A DNA stretch of 64,000 nucleotides. Origin: Thermicanus aegyptius DSM 12793 (GTDB lineage: Bacteria > Bacillota > Bacilli > Thermicanales > Thermicanaceae). The position numbers and the translations under genes are program-made. Numbering within the stretch: position 1 is the first letter of the stretch; every line of letters begins with the position of its first letter. Below the pieces are notes generated by a model. The model searched no databases, was not told the DNA's origin, and worked only from the letters and a program-made list of their open reading frames with translations. Shown one piece after another: positions 16,635 to 23,907 of the stretch. Location of the stretch: positions 2,363,151-2,427,150 of the forward strand of contig NZ_KI783301.1 in NCBI RefSeq assembly GCF_000510645.1, written 5' to 3'.

Positions 16635-16663
16635 ATTATAGCCGATTTCTCGACCTATGTAAA
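16635..16663 (-). promoter_or_regulatory. Sigma-A promoter of the riboswitch/SLH-3D transcript
   Basis: TTTACA (16663-16658), 17-nt spacer, TATAAT (16640-16635) on the minus strand, about 30 nt before the riboswitch. Confidence 0.75.
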
Positions 16664-16667
16664 TGGG

Positions 16668-16695
16668 AAAATGGCGGTTCACAAACCGCCATTTT
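16668..16695 (-). terminator. Terminator of the first SASP gene
   Basis: AAAATGGCGGTT, loop TGTG, AACCGCCATTTT; a 12-bp stem 18 nt after the stop. Confidence 0.8.
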
Positions 16696-16712
16696 GGAAG
16701 CAAGGTATGAAA

Positions 16713-16925
16713 TTAGAAGCTTTTCCCAGCCATCTGTTGTTGGGCGTAGCTTACAAGACGTTTCGTGATCTCTCCCCCGACAGAACCGTTTGCCCGGGAA
16801 GTGGTATCGGCGCCTAGCTGAACCCCAAATTCGGAAGCAATCTCATATTTCATCTGATCGAGGACTTGAGATGCTTGAGGAACCAGCAACTGGTTGGTGT
16901 TACGGGAGCGGGTGTTTTCAGCCAA
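16713..16925 (-). CDS. Alpha/beta-type small acid-soluble spore protein
   Basis: A 70-residue [24 protein letters not shown], the GPR protease site region [20 protein letters not shown] and [16 protein letters not shown] are the family signatures. These proteins coat spore DNA and protect it from UV and heat, and are degraded at germination by Gpr. The start is TTG 16925 with AAGGAGGTG upstream. A sigma-G-type promoter lies at 16958-16986. It is a near-duplicate of the gene at 17053-17271. Confidence 0.96.
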   Translation of the reverse strand: MAENTRSRNTNQLLVPQASQVLDQMKYEIASEFGVQLGADTTSRANGSVGGEITKRLVSYAQQQMAGKSF

Positions 16926-16957
16926 AATGGTTCACCTCCTTATTGATGGTGTACTAT

Positions 16958-16986
16958 TAGAATGATCTCTTTTTCTTCTTTCATGC
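16958..16986 (-). promoter_or_regulatory. Sigma-G-type promoter of the first SASP gene
   Basis: GCATG (-35), 17-nt spacer, CATTCTA (-10) on the minus strand, fitting the gnATR/CATnnTA forespore consensus. Confidence 0.7.
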
Positions 16987-17052
16987 TAGAAATTTATACT
17001 AACTCCAGGAGGGGAGGAACTCATAAGATCGGACGAACTGCCTGAGGGTTCG

Positions 17053-17271
17053 TTACTGGGTGATGACGGACCCTGCCATGTGTTGTTGGGCATAGCTGAC
17101 CAAACGCTTGGTGATCTCTCCCCCGACGGAACCATTGGCCCGGGAAGTGGTATCGGCTCCTAACTGAACCCCAAATTCTGAGGCGATTTCGTACTTCATT
17201 TGGTCCAAAGCCTGTGCCGCTTGTGAAACCAACAATTGATTCGTATTATTGGAACGATTCTCTTGAGCCAT
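17053..17271 (-). CDS. Alpha/beta-type small acid-soluble spore protein (paralogue)
   Basis: A 72-residue SASP, nearly identical to the one at 16713-16925 through [25 protein letters not shown] and [14 protein letters not shown], but differing at both ends (SVITQ C-terminus). ATG 17271 has AGGAGGTGATAACG immediately upstream; the GTG at 17280 lies within that site. It has its own sigma-G-like promoter, so the pair are tandem single genes rather than an operon. Forespore DNA protection, as for all family members. Confidence 0.95.
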   Translation of the reverse strand: MAQENRSNNTNQLLVSQAAQALDQMKYEIASEFGVQLGADTTSRANGSVGGEITKRLVSYAQQHMAGSVITQ

Positions 17272-17301
17272 CGTTATCACCTCCTCTACTTGGTGTATTC
17301 A

Positions 17302-17330
17302 TAGGATGCCCTCTATTTACAGGTTGATAC
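17302..17330 (-). promoter_or_regulatory. Sigma-G-type promoter of the second SASP gene
   Basis: GTATC (-35), 17-nt spacer, CATCCTA (-10) on the minus strand. Confidence 0.65.
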
Positions 17331-17348
17331 TATGGAAAGATTGGAGCT

Positions 17349-18458
17349 TTAGGAAAATGAAAGAATCATCTCCTCCCATTCCTTGGGGGCTCCGGTAAAC
17401 GTTTCGGCCCCCTGTGCAGTTACGATCACATCATCCTCAATGCGGACTCCTCCAAAGTCCGGAATGTAAATGCCCGGTTCTACCGTAAAAACATTCCCCA
17501 CTTCCACAATCTCCCCATTATGACCATGGACCGAAGGGAATTCATGCACGTCTAGCCCCAGTCCATGACCCAAGCGATGGATAAAGTAAGAACCGTAACC
17601 CTCCGCCTCAATCACGCGACGGGCCTCTTCATCCAAAGATCGATACAGGATACCGGGTTTAACCATGGAGATGGCGCTTTGCTGAGCTTTAAGGACCGTT
17701 TTATAGACCATTTCATGTCTTTTTGTAGGCTTGCCTAAAAAAAAGGTGCGGGTTATGTCGGAATGATACCCTTGATAGGGAATTCCCAAATCGAAGAGAA
17801 GATACTCGCCCTCAAGAATCGGACGATCCTCCGGGATCCCATGGGGAAGGGCTGACTTCGGCCCGCTTAATACCATCGTATCAAAGGACATTCTCTGAAC
17901 TCCTCGCTCCTTAGCCAGTCCCTCCAATAGGGTAACCATTTGTCTCTCCGTCATCCCCTTTTTTAATGAGCGTATCCCTTCCATCAAAATTTCATCCAGC
18001 ATTTTGCCCGCTCGGCGGAGAAGATCCTGTTCTTCCCGGCTTTTTACCCCCCTCAGCTTTGCCAGAAAAGGATGAAGAGAGCGGAAAATGAGGGATGGGC
18101 TGATCTCCTTAAGCCATTCCACCCGCTCCAGGGTAATCACCTCTTTTTCCACCCCGAATACACCTTCCGTTAGATCGGTCATGATCTTTCGAATCAGAGG
18201 CAAAGGACCTTCATCATCGGTATAACTTACCACTTCTTTTAGATAGGCGTTTGCCCTTTCCCGTTCCAACTGAGGAACCAAAAATACCTCCTCAGACGAT
18301 CGGAAAAGAAAAAGACCCATAAACCGCTCGTGGGGATCGGCCAAGTAACCGGTTAAATAATAAATGTTTGTGGGGTGAAGGACCAAAGCGCCCTCCATCC
18401 CCTCCTCTTCCATCCTCTTTCTTACCTGCTCCCGCCTTTTTTCAAATATTCCTTGCAT
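17349..18458 (-). CDS. Xaa-Pro peptidase, M24 family
   Basis: About 369 residues. The N-terminal creatinase-like domain (about 1-125, HPTNIYYLTGY) is followed by the M24 pita-bread catalytic domain. Metal ligands are visible in LLFDLGIPYQGYHSDITRTF (two aspartates), FIHRLGHGLGLDVHEFPSVH (histidine) and NVFTVEPGIYIPDFGGVRIEDDV (two glutamates). Such enzymes cleave N-terminal Xaa-Pro bonds of peptides in the cytoplasm. ATG 18458 has GGAGG 7 nt upstream; the frame's earlier start at 18473 covers this site. The YkoP-like gene lies 72 bp upstream on the same strand. Confidence 0.92.
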   Translation of the reverse strand: MQGIFEKRREQVRKRMEEEGMEGALVLHPTNIYYLTGYLADPHERFMGLFLFRSSEEVFLVPQLERERANAYLKEVVSYTDDEGPLPLIRKIMTDLTEGVFGVEKEVITLERVEWLKEISPSLIFRSLHPFLAKLRGVKSREEQDLLRRAGKMLDEILMEGIRSLKKGMTERQMVTLLEGLAKERGVQRMSFDTMVLSGPKSALPHGIPEDRPILEGEYLLFDLGIPYQGYHSDITRTFFLGKPTKRHEMVYKTVLKAQQSAISMVKPGILYRSLDEEARRVIEAEGYGSYFIHRLGHGLGLDVHEFPSVHGHNGEIVEVGNVFTVEPGIYIPDFGGVRIEDDVIVTAQGAETFTGAPKEWEEMILSFS

Positions 18459-18530
18459 TTTTTCTCCTCCCATGGCATCATTTTCATAGATAAATTCGCC
18501 GTGGCCCCCCGGATTCCCTCCATGATTCCG

Positions 18531-19088
18531 TTAAGCATAGTATCGGTACAGTTCCGCTTTTGACATGAAGACACGTCGGACCATGAGGGGTTCCGCTTGT
18601 CGATCCAGCCGATCTTTCCCTTGGGGGTGGACCATGCGCATCATCCACCGGAGATACCAATTTTTTATCCTCACTTTGAGCGTTAGAGGGGGAGAGTAGA
18701 CGGTAAATCCCAAATTCTCCGCCCCCCGGTAAAGAAACGTGGTTCCCACAATCCCTTTGATTTGCTCGCGATTGGGGTGGTGATCAATAAAGCGGACGAG
18801 CCCCGGCAACGATCGGCGAATCTCCCTTAAAAGAATAAGTCCTAAAGCATGCGCCCCTTTTCGTTCAAATAAGATTCTGGCCAATTTATAGTTATGGATA
18901 TGAAGCTTTACCACCAAATCTCCTTTTCTGATCATCGTTCCACCTCGGGTGTACAGGGGGGTTCGATCCCAGTAAGGCATTAAGACGACGCGGAAAAGAT
19001 TTTCCCCTTTTTCCACATACTGAAGTCGGCTTGAATAGTAATAAATCCGGTCCCATAATCCCCAAACGCGCAATAAATAGGAATTCAT
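18531..19088 (-). CDS. YkoP-like domain protein
   Basis: A 185-residue protein, MNSYLLRVWGLWDRIYYYSS, with MIRKGDLVVKLHIHNYKLAR, KGIVGTTFLYRGAENLGFTV and a basic C-terminus. It matches from memory the YkoP family of Bacillus, sometimes fused to polysaccharide deacetylase domains; function unknown. ATG 19088 has AGGGGG 7 nt upstream. No signal peptide or clear transmembrane segment. Divergent from the carbonic-anhydrase-like gene. Confidence 0.65.
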   Translation of the reverse strand: MNSYLLRVWGLWDRIYYYSSRLQYVEKGENLFRVVLMPYWDRTPLYTRGGTMIRKGDLVVKLHIHNYKLARILFERKGAHALGLILLREIRRSLPGLVRFIDHHPNREQIKGIVGTTFLYRGAENLGFTVYSPPLTLKVRIKNWYLRWMMRMVHPQGKDRLDRQAEPLMVRRVFMSKAELYRYYA

Positions 19089-19153
19089 CGCTTTGCCCCC
19101 TAGCCTAAACCAAGTTTAAGACGGAGAATGAACCCTGGAGAGGTGATATCCCT

Positions 19154-19681
19154 ATGCTGATCTTACCTTTTGCAGAAAAGAATCCATTGATTCATCCGAC
19201 AGCCTTTATCGCCAAAGGGGCGGTCGTGAGCGGAGATGTAGAGATTGGGGAATATACGAATATTTGGTATAATGCGGTGATTCGTGGGGATATTGCTCCC
19301 ACACGCATCGGCAAGAAGGTAAGCATCCAGGATAATTCCACGTTGCACCAGAGCCCCCATCTCCCCCTGATCATCGAAGATGAAGCGATCATCGGCCATA
19401 ATGCCATCTTGCATAGCGCCATTATTCGTCGGGGCGCCCTGATTGGTATGGGAGCCATCGTTTTGGACGGTGCGGAGATCGGAGAGCGTGCGATGGTGGC
19501 GGCCGGTGCCCTCGTCCCCCCGGGGAAGAAAATTCCTCCCCATACACTATGTGTCGGTTCCCCCGCCAAAGTGATTCGGGAACTTACGGAAAAAGAAGAC
19601 CTGGAATGGAGGAGGATTGTTTCTTCTTATACAGAAAAAGGACAAATTTATAAAGAGTTGGAGAAAAAAATTCAGGAATGA
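19154..19681 (+). CDS. Gamma-carbonic-anhydrase-like hexapeptide-repeat protein
   Basis: A 175-residue left-handed beta-helix protein (GDVEIGEYTNIWYNAVIRGD, IGKKVSIQDNSTLHQS, EDEAIIGHNAILHSAII, RRGALIGMGAIVLDGAEIGE). The three zinc-ligand histidines of gamma-carbonic anhydrases are present: H65, H82 and H87. Bacillus YtoA and E. coli YrdA are of this type; many lack measurable anhydrase activity, so the reaction is not certain. It precedes the universal stress gene, which has its own promoter overlapping this gene's 3' end. Confidence 0.9.
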   Translation: MLILPFAEKNPLIHPTAFIAKGAVVSGDVEIGEYTNIWYNAVIRGDIAPTRIGKKVSIQDNSTLHQSPHLPLIIEDEAIIGHNAILHSAIIRRGALIGMGAIVLDGAEIGERAMVAAGALVPPGKKIPPHTLCVGSPAKVIRELTEKEDLEWRRIVSSYTEKGQIYKELEKKIQE

Positions 19682-19699
19682 AGATAAATCTGGTATAAT
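19671..19699 (+). promoter_or_regulatory. Extended -10 promoter of the universal stress protein gene
   Basis: TTCAGG, 17-nt spacer, TGG-TATAAT (-10 at 19694-19699). The perfect extended -10 compensates for a weak -35 that lies within the preceding gene. Confidence 0.65.
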
Positions 19700-19741
19700 G
19701 AGAGTGTAAAAAGGATTTTGAAAATGGGGAGGGTGAGGGAA

Positions 19742-20185
19742 TTGTTTAAGAAGATTTTGGTCGCCTATGATGGTTCCGGTCCTTCAAAGAAAGCGCTTGA
19801 TGTTGCCTTAGGCTTGGTTAAAGAGGAACCCGGCACAGAACTTTATCTCGTCCATATCGTGAAATATGAACCGGTCCCAGCCAATGTATACGGGGAATTG
19901 GCCGTAGCCATCTCCCAAACCAATTTTCAAGAGGCGGCACGGAAACATGGGGAAGAAATATTACAGGAGGCGATTGATATCGCAAGCAAGGAAGGGCTGC
20001 ATGGACATTCAGCCCTAATCGAAGGGGATCCTGCCTCTTCCATCATCGAATATGCCAATGAGAAAAAGGTAGATCTCATCGTGATGGGGAATCGGGGCCT
20101 TTCTCCCTTCCGGGAATTCTTCCTGGGGAGTGTAAGCCATCGGGTCACTCAGATGGCCGAGACGTCTGTGTTAATCGTAAAATAA
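19742..20185 (+). CDS. Universal stress protein (UspA family)
   Basis: About 147 residues, LFKKILVAYDGSGPSKKALD at the start, with an ATP-binding type C-terminus: DLIVMGNRGLSPFREFFLGS followed by VSHRVTQMAETSVLIVK (G-x2-G-x9-G-S pattern). UspA proteins bind ATP and accumulate under stress; the precise role is unknown. The start is TTG 19742, preceded by AGGG at 8 nt, which gives the canonical KKILVAYDGS N-terminus; in-frame ATGs at 19718 and 19724 would add non-family residues. Monocistronic with its own promoter and terminator. Confidence 0.9.
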   Translation: MFKKILVAYDGSGPSKKALDVALGLVKEEPGTELYLVHIVKYEPVPANVYGELAVAISQTNFQEAARKHGEEILQEAIDIASKEGLHGHSALIEGDPASSIIEYANEKKVDLIVMGNRGLSPFREFFLGSVSHRVTQMAETSVLIVK

Positions 20186-20206
20186 TGGTAAATCCCGGAA
20201 TTTAGG

Positions 20207-20236
20207 ACGGGTTCCCGTGTTGAGGAACCCGTTTTT
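20207..20236 (+). terminator. Terminator of the universal stress protein gene
   Basis: ACGGGTTCC, loop CGTGTTGA, GGAACCCGTTTTT. Confidence 0.85.
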
Positions 20237-20245
20237 AAATCCTTG

Positions 20246-21454
20246 CTAGAACCACTCGGCCGATTTCTCATCCTCCTTTTTCTCCACATCAATTTCTAAG
20301 GTCTCCATTCCACGAATGGCGTCCCGGATCAGACGCTCCATGTCCATCCCGGATTTTTCCTCCACACGCTCCACCACTTTCGCTTTCGGCTTCGTCCTGG
20401 GGCTTTTTGGGGTAAAGATGGTGCAACAATCTTCATAAGGGAGAATGGAGGTTTCATAGGTGCCTATCCGCCTAGCCTGGTCGATGATCTCCGTTTTATC
20501 CATCGCGATCAGTGGACGCAGGATGGGCAGATGGGCGACTTGATTAATCGTGTACAGGCTGTCCAGAGTCTGGCTGGCCACCTGACCCAGGCTCTCCCCT
20601 GTGGCCAATGCCTTCGCCCCCATTTCGTCCGCCACCCGTTCAGCAATTCGCATCATATAGCGCCGCATGATGGTAATCAAGAGGTCATCAGGGCAGGTGC
20701 GGCGAATCTCGGTTTGTATCTCCGTAAACGGGACGATATGAAGGCGCATTTTCCCTCCCCATACGGAAAGGATGCGCACCAGGGAAATCACCTTCTCCTT
20801 CGCTTGCTCACTGGTGAAAGGGAAGCTATGAAAATGGATCGCCTCCACCGTTACACCTCTTTTTAGCATATACCATCCTGCCACCGGACTATCGATCCCG
20901 CCGGATAAAAGGAGCAAAACCTTTCCGTTGATTCCAACGGGGTACCCCCCCGCGCCGGGAATCACCTCTCCCAATACATAAGTTCCCTCTTTCCTTACTT
21001 CAATCTTAATTTCCAAATCAGGATGGTGAACATCTACCCATTTTTCACTCGTATGGGCCAAAAGATATCCTCCAACATGTTGGGGGATTTCCATCGAGTT
21101 CAAGGGAAAACTTCGGTCGGTTCTCCGAGCCGATACCTTAAAGCTTTTTGCCTGGGGGGTCCTCTCCAAGATGGAAAGGGCCGCTTCTTTTATTTGGCTT
21201 AATTCATTTTCCACCCGTATGCTTGGGCTAAAGGAGATGATCCCAAACACCTTTTTTAAACGGGAGGTCACTTCTTCGACAGGAGTTCCATGTAATTCCA
21301 CATAGAGGCGGCCAAAGGTGCTCTTTAAGGAGACATCGGGTAAATCATGCAAAGACTTGCGAATGTTCCGCCGCAATTGTTCTTCAAAAAGCCGCCTGTT
21401 TTTCCCCTTTAACGCCAACTCCCCCAAGCGAATCAGGATCGTATCGATCTTCAT
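20246..21454 (-). CDS. thiI: tRNA 4-thiouridine synthetase ThiI
   Basis: A 402-residue ThiI lacking the C-terminal rhodanese domain, as in Bacillus. Order: N-terminal ferredoxin-like domain, THUMP domain (about 60-165, KSFKVSARRTDRSFPLNSME), then the PP-loop ATPase (LLLLSGGIDSPVAGW) and the ATGESLGQVASQTLDSL motif. It transfers sulfur from a cysteine desulfurase to U8 of tRNA; in some bacteria it also serves thiamine synthesis. The start overlaps the upstream cysteine desulfurase stop by 4 bp, the usual NifS/NifZ-ThiI pairing. CCTIF near residue 345 holds conserved-looking cysteines. Confidence 0.95.
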   Translation of the reverse strand: MKIDTILIRLGELALKGKNRRLFEEQLRRNIRKSLHDLPDVSLKSTFGRLYVELHGTPVEEVTSRLKKVFGIISFSPSIRVENELSQIKEAALSILERTPQAKSFKVSARRTDRSFPLNSMEIPQHVGGYLLAHTSEKWVDVHHPDLEIKIEVRKEGTYVLGEVIPGAGGYPVGINGKVLLLLSGGIDSPVAGWYMLKRGVTVEAIHFHSFPFTSEQAKEKVISLVRILSVWGGKMRLHIVPFTEIQTEIRRTCPDDLLITIMRRYMMRIAERVADEMGAKALATGESLGQVASQTLDSLYTINQVAHLPILRPLIAMDKTEIIDQARRIGTYETSILPYEDCCTIFTPKSPRTKPKAKVVERVEEKSGMDMERLIRDAIRGMETLEIDVEKKEDEKSAEWF

Positions 21455-22602
21455 CTCTTCCCTCCCAGCATCTTCACCATAAAAGGAAGTTTCCTCTTTA
21501 AGATCTCTATCGCCTTCTCGATCTCTTCATCTCGATTCATCAAAGAAAGGCTGAGGCGGATGCTGGCCAACCCCCTCTCCTTCGTCAATCCCATCGCCTT
21601 CAGCACATGGCTCATCTCTTCCTGCCTGCTGGAACAGGCAGACCGTGTAGAGACATACATTCCTTCCTCTTCTAAAGCATGGAGGAGGGTCTCCCCCTTC
21701 AACGGCGGGAGACTGAAGTTTAAAATATGGGGGGCTCCGTTCGCAGGACTATTGATCATAAGCCCGGGAATGGTTAAAAGGGCCTCACACAAACGTTTCT
21801 TCCATTCCTCCGCCTTTTGAACAAAACCGGCCTTCTTTTCTAAACTTAACCGCATGGCTTTTACCAATGCGATGATGCCGGGCACATTTACCGTTCCGGG
21901 GCGAAGCCCCATCTCTTGGCCGCCCCCTAAAAGAACGGGAGAAAGACGAACCTTTTTATTTTTATACAAAAGGCCTGTCCCCTTGGGGCCGTGAAATTTA
22001 TGACCGGATAGTGAAAGGAGATCAATTCCCCATCCCTTGATGTCTAACGGGAGCTTTCCAAAGGCTTGGACCGCATCCACATGAAAGAGGACTTTCGGAT
22101 ATGGTTTAAGAAGCTCTCCGATTTTCGCAACAGGTTGGATGCTCCCCACCTCATTATTGACATACATCATGCTGAGTAAGATGGTTCCATCGGTGAGGGA
22201 TCTTTTTACATCTTCCAGGGAGACTTCCCCTTTTTCCGAGACGGGTAAATAAGTAACCTGAAAGCCCTCCTTCTCAAGCTGCTTAAAGACCCGGAGAACA
22301 GATGGATGCTCAATCGAGGTGGTTACCACGTGTCTCCCTCGCTCCCTGTTTGCATGGGCGGAGCCATAGATGGCTAAATTATTGCTCTCCGTACCCCCGG
22401 AGGTAAAGACGATCTCTTCGGGAAGGACAGAAAGAAGGCTTGAAGCCGTCTCCCTCGCCTTCTCCAGCATCTTCCCCGCTCGTATTCCGAGGGGATGGAG
22501 GGATTCCGAATTGGCATAAAACTCCTCCATCGCCCTGGCATAGGTTTCAATCACCTCAGGGTAAGGACGTGTCGTAGCGCTATTATCCAAGTAAATCTCC
22601 AT
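21451..22602 (-). CDS. Cysteine desulfurase (NifS/NifZ type)
   Basis: A 383-residue PLP enzyme: MEIYLDNSATTRPYPEVIET, EEIVFTSGGTESNNLAIYG, the PLP lysine in DLLSLSGHKFHGPKGTGLLY (about K206) and the sulfur-carrying cysteine in STRSACSSRQEE (about C331). It mobilises sulfur from cysteine as persulfide. Its 4-bp overlap with thiI indicates a dedicated role in tRNA s4U thiolation, as for B. subtilis NifZ. Start ATG 22602 with GGGAGCGGTGA upstream. Confidence 0.94.
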   Translation of the reverse strand: MEIYLDNSATTRPYPEVIETYARAMEEFYANSESLHPLGIRAGKMLEKARETASSLLSVLPEEIVFTSGGTESNNLAIYGSAHANRERGRHVVTTSIEHPSVLRVFKQLEKEGFQVTYLPVSEKGEVSLEDVKRSLTDGTILLSMMYVNNEVGSIQPVAKIGELLKPYPKVLFHVDAVQAFGKLPLDIKGWGIDLLSLSGHKFHGPKGTGLLYKNKKVRLSPVLLGGGQEMGLRPGTVNVPGIIALVKAMRLSLEKKAGFVQKAEEWKKRLCEALLTIPGLMINSPANGAPHILNFSLPPLKGETLLHALEEEGMYVSTRSACSSRQEEMSHVLKAMGLTKERGLASIRLSLSLMNRDEEIEKAIEILKRKLPFMVKMLGGKR

Positions 22603-22640
22603 ATCGAATCACCGCTCCCATCATACCACAGAGACCGCCT

Positions 22641-22690
22641 ATAAAAAAACCCTGTACGGGCCTTCCATGCGAAAGATTCCCGTACAGGGG
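22641..22690 (-). terminator. Terminator of the DUF1540/DUF4190-like unit
   Basis: CCCTGTACGGG pairs with CCCGTACAGGG around an 18-nt loop; the minus-strand end is TTTTTTTATAGG. Confidence 0.8.
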
Positions 22691-22694
22691 GTAT

Positions 22695-23186
22695 CTAGGT
22701 GAAGAACGGAACAATAAAAAGGGCGATGATGATGGAGAGGGCGCCAATTCCCATAGCCCACATTCCCAGGCCTACACTTCCCCGCCTGTAGGCAAAAAAA
22801 CCGGTGATGATTCCCGCCGCTCCGAGAACAACGGGCCAGAAAAGGAGAGAGAGAAGGGAAAGAACCAAAGCCGTAATCCCTAATCCGACTCCTCCCCTTT
22901 CTTCTTCCTCATCTCGCTCGATCCCAACCGGCCTTGAAGGAGCGAGACGCTCCGTTGAACCGGGAGGAGCAAGCTCCGCGCCTACCTCCGCATCGTTTGT
23001 CCCAAACTCTCTTTCCCGCTCATCCCTTTCCTCCCGGGAAGCCCTCACATTGACCGGATTGGGGGTAAAAGCAGGGTTGGGGTTGGTCACCGTATAGGAA
23101 GGCGCAGGCACATCCTCTTCGTCGCGATCTACCCCTGCATCATCTGCTCCATGAAGAGCCTCCGTCTTTTTCCTCTCTTCCTCCAA
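22695..23186 (-). CDS. DUF4190-like two-helix membrane protein
   Basis: A 163-residue protein with an acidic, low-complexity N-terminal half (about 1-98, rich in D, E and P) and two C-terminal hydrophobic helices: GLGITALVLSLLSLLFWPVV and GLGMWAMGIGALSIIIALFI. The helix pair with FFAYRRGSVG between them resembles DUF4190 membrane proteins. Function unknown. The start is TTG 23186 with GAGGG 6 nt upstream; it follows the DUF1540 gene by 9 bp, so the two form an operon. Confidence 0.65.
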   Translation of the reverse strand: MEEERKKTEALHGADDAGVDRDEEDVPAPSYTVTNPNPAFTPNPVNVRASREERDEREREFGTNDAEVGAELAPPGSTERLAPSRPVGIERDEEEERGGVGLGITALVLSLLSLLFWPVVLGAAGIITGFFAYRRGSVGLGMWAMGIGALSIIIALFIVPFFT

Positions 23187-23195
23187 CCTGATCCC

Positions 23196-23423
23196 TCACT
23201 TTCCTAGATTTACAGCGGATTTTGGTTTAAAGGTATGGCAACACGTATCGGAAGACGTCCGGCATAGGTCGTGATGTTGCGAATCATACCCAATGTCCCC
23301 GATTTCAGCATCAAATTTCTTTTTAGCATGTCGGTCAATCTCCACCATGATGATGTCCGCAGTGCAGTTGTTCCCTGCCGACCAGTAGGTGCAATTGGAG
23401 ACACTACATTTGACGTCAGGCAT
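23196..23423 (-). CDS. DUF1540 cysteine-rich protein
   Basis: A 75-residue protein with the DUF1540 cysteine pattern: VKCSVSNCTYWSAGNNCTA followed by C-terminal DLCRTSSDTCCHTF. The spacing suggests metal binding; function unknown, common in Clostridia and Bacilli. ATG 23423 has AGGAGG 7 nt upstream and is preferred over ATG 23429. Confidence 0.85.
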   Translation of the reverse strand: MPDVKCSVSNCTYWSAGNNCTADIIMVEIDRHAKKKFDAEIGDIGYDSQHHDLCRTSSDTCCHTFKPKSAVNLGK

Positions 23424-23534
23424 TTCCATCCCTCCTTATTCTTAAGATGAGTTAATCTTCTCCACCTATCCCTGTTAAATTCTGAGAAATCCTCCATCCG
23501 GTAAGGGGTGAGTTTTAAACCGGAGAAAGGTGAG

Positions 23535-23578
23535 AAAAAGAAAAAGATGGTTCTGACCTATTCGGTCAGCCCATCTTC
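23535..23578 (-). terminator. Terminator of the fixABCX operon
   Basis: AGATGGGCTGACC, loop, GGTCAGAACCATCT on the minus strand, followed by TTTTCTTTTTC, 40 nt after the fixX stop. Confidence 0.8.
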
Positions 23579-23616
23579 TAGAATAGCTCCAAACAGCAAA
23601 CTTTACTCCTGGTACT

Positions 23617-23907
23617 TCACGCTAGACGAAAGACGATCCCATACCCGCCTTCAGGGTATTCCCATTTAATGTTCTGATAAGGGCAACCAATCCGGCAACT
23701 TCCGCACTCATGACATCCTTCATACCCGACGTGCATCCGTGTCCCTTCCCATTTATATACTTCAGCCGGACAGAAAATGGTGCAAAGTTTATCCGGACAT
23801 TTGGTCGCGCAGATCTCCGGATCGAGGACGGTAAGGTGGCTCTTGTCCGACGCCTTAAAGCGGGTCAGATATTGCTTTTCCTCCAAGGTGGTATCCAGCT
23901 TGCTCAT
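23617..23907 (-). CDS. fixX: FixX ferredoxin-like protein
   Basis: A 96-residue polyferredoxin-like subunit with two cysteine groups: EICATKCPDKLCTIFCPAEV and GCHECGSCRIGCPYQNIKW. In Fix/ETF complexes it carries the iron-sulfur centre that passes electrons to the quinone or ferredoxin side through FixC. ATG 23907 overlaps the fixC stop by 4 bp and has GGAGG 8 nt upstream. Last gene of fixABCX. Confidence 0.93.
   Translation of the reverse strand: MSKLDTTLEEKQYLTRFKASDKSHLTVLDPEICATKCPDKLCTIFCPAEVYKWEGTRMHVGYEGCHECGSCRIGCPYQNIKWEYPEGGYGIVFRLA

Noticed and set aside
17031-17056. Hairpin ACGAAC/GTTCGT after the second SASP gene as a terminator
   Set aside because: The stem is only six pairs and no T-run follows, so I did not list it as a feature.
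22695-23186. Possible DNA-binding or S-layer protein from the acidic N-terminus
   Set aside because: The acidic region is low complexity; only the two-helix DUF4190-like C-terminus is informative.
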